Positions 17,234 to 17,415 of a stretch of 17,415 nt of DNA are shown in pieces. The DNA lies in contig NW_019091443.1 in assembly GCF_001949145.1 (NCBI RefSeq), positions 801,616-819,030 of the forward strand, given 5' to 3'. This DNA comes from Acanthaster planci. Its lineage: Eukaryota; Echinodermata; Asteroidea; Valvatida; Acanthasteridae. The translations under genes were made by a program, and so were the position numbers. The notes under the pieces are model-generated. The model was not told the origin of the DNA, ran no database searches, and worked only from the letters and a program-made list of their open reading frames with translations. The stretch's first letter is position 1; every line of letters starts with the position of its first letter.

Positions 17234-17413
17234 CTATATATCAATACACTCTTCAAGTCTAAAAAGTTTAAGTCTTTCATGGTTTTTCTCCGACATCTTT
17301 GATGATGCCGTCATTCTCTCTTCCGGTTTAATCGGGTCTGGTTTGTTCGAGTCTATCGTAGGTTTCTCATTACGACGTTCGGAGATTGTATTAAGACCAT
17401 CGGCTGAATCCAA
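17234..17413 (-). CDS. Partial open frame running off the right edge, unknown
   Basis: On the minus strand a frame enters from the window edge and stays open for 59 codons until TAG at 17234-17236. The visible part is hydrophilic and charged, with a Lys/Pro segment (SNKPDPIKPEER) and an end rich in Lys, Leu and Glu (KLFRLEECIDI). I do not recognise a family. Its strand and position just upstream of the integrase would fit the tail of another Polinton gene. A chance open frame in AT-rich DNA is also possible, because 59 codons is short. Confidence 0.3.
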   Translation of the reverse strand: MDSADGLNTISERRNEKPTIDSNKPDPIKPEERMTASSKMSEKNHERLKLFRLEECIDI

Positions 17414-17415
17414 AC

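Noticed and set aside
1-17415. tRNA, rRNA or other structured RNA genes
   Set aside because: No cloverleaf with conserved arm motifs or conserved rRNA word was found by eye on either strand.

Overview
The window looks like repeat-rich intergenic DNA from an animal nuclear genome, most likely an aquatic invertebrate. The reasons are a LINE, a DIRS-type tyrosine-recombinase retroelement and a Polinton/Maverick fragment lying side by side, all decayed, with no bacterial operons and no recognisable host exons. The species cannot be named from the sequence alone.

Layout. 1-1790 is non-coding, with a 98-bp tandem duplication, a perfect 46-bp palindrome and a cluster of TATCTCT hairpins. 1791-12117 is one tandem array of roughly 520-577-bp units (a satellite-like repeat), split into three blocks (1791-3073, 6525-7830, 11791-12117). 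The first gap holds a plus-strand LINE copy with endonuclease and reverse transcriptase, interrupted by nonsense codons and frameshifts and cut off inside the RT at about 6524. The second gap holds a plus-strand DIRS-like element with gag zinc knuckle, RT, RNase H and tyrosine recombinase, followed by an AT-rich tail of about 890 bp. The satellite phase is the same on both sides of the DIRS insertion, so the insertion made little or no target duplication.

12118-17415 is dominated by a minus-strand Polinton/Maverick (adintovirus-like) module. In transcription order it reads integrase with chromodomain, a conserved virion-type protein (possible penton), a small pX/pVI-like basic protein, the double-jelly-roll major capsid protein, and an adenain-like cysteine protease. 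The genes are packed with 3-10-nt gaps or short overlaps, as in a virus, but most carry stops or frameshifts, so this is an old endogenous copy. DNA polymerase B and the packaging ATPase are not visible. A ~52-bp AT-rich minisatellite lies upstream of the integrase, and a short minus-strand open frame runs off the right edge.

How the parts relate: no host pathway is visible. The window records repeated insertion into a satellite array, beside a degraded virus-like transposon whose capsid, protease and integrase genes form one virion and integration module.
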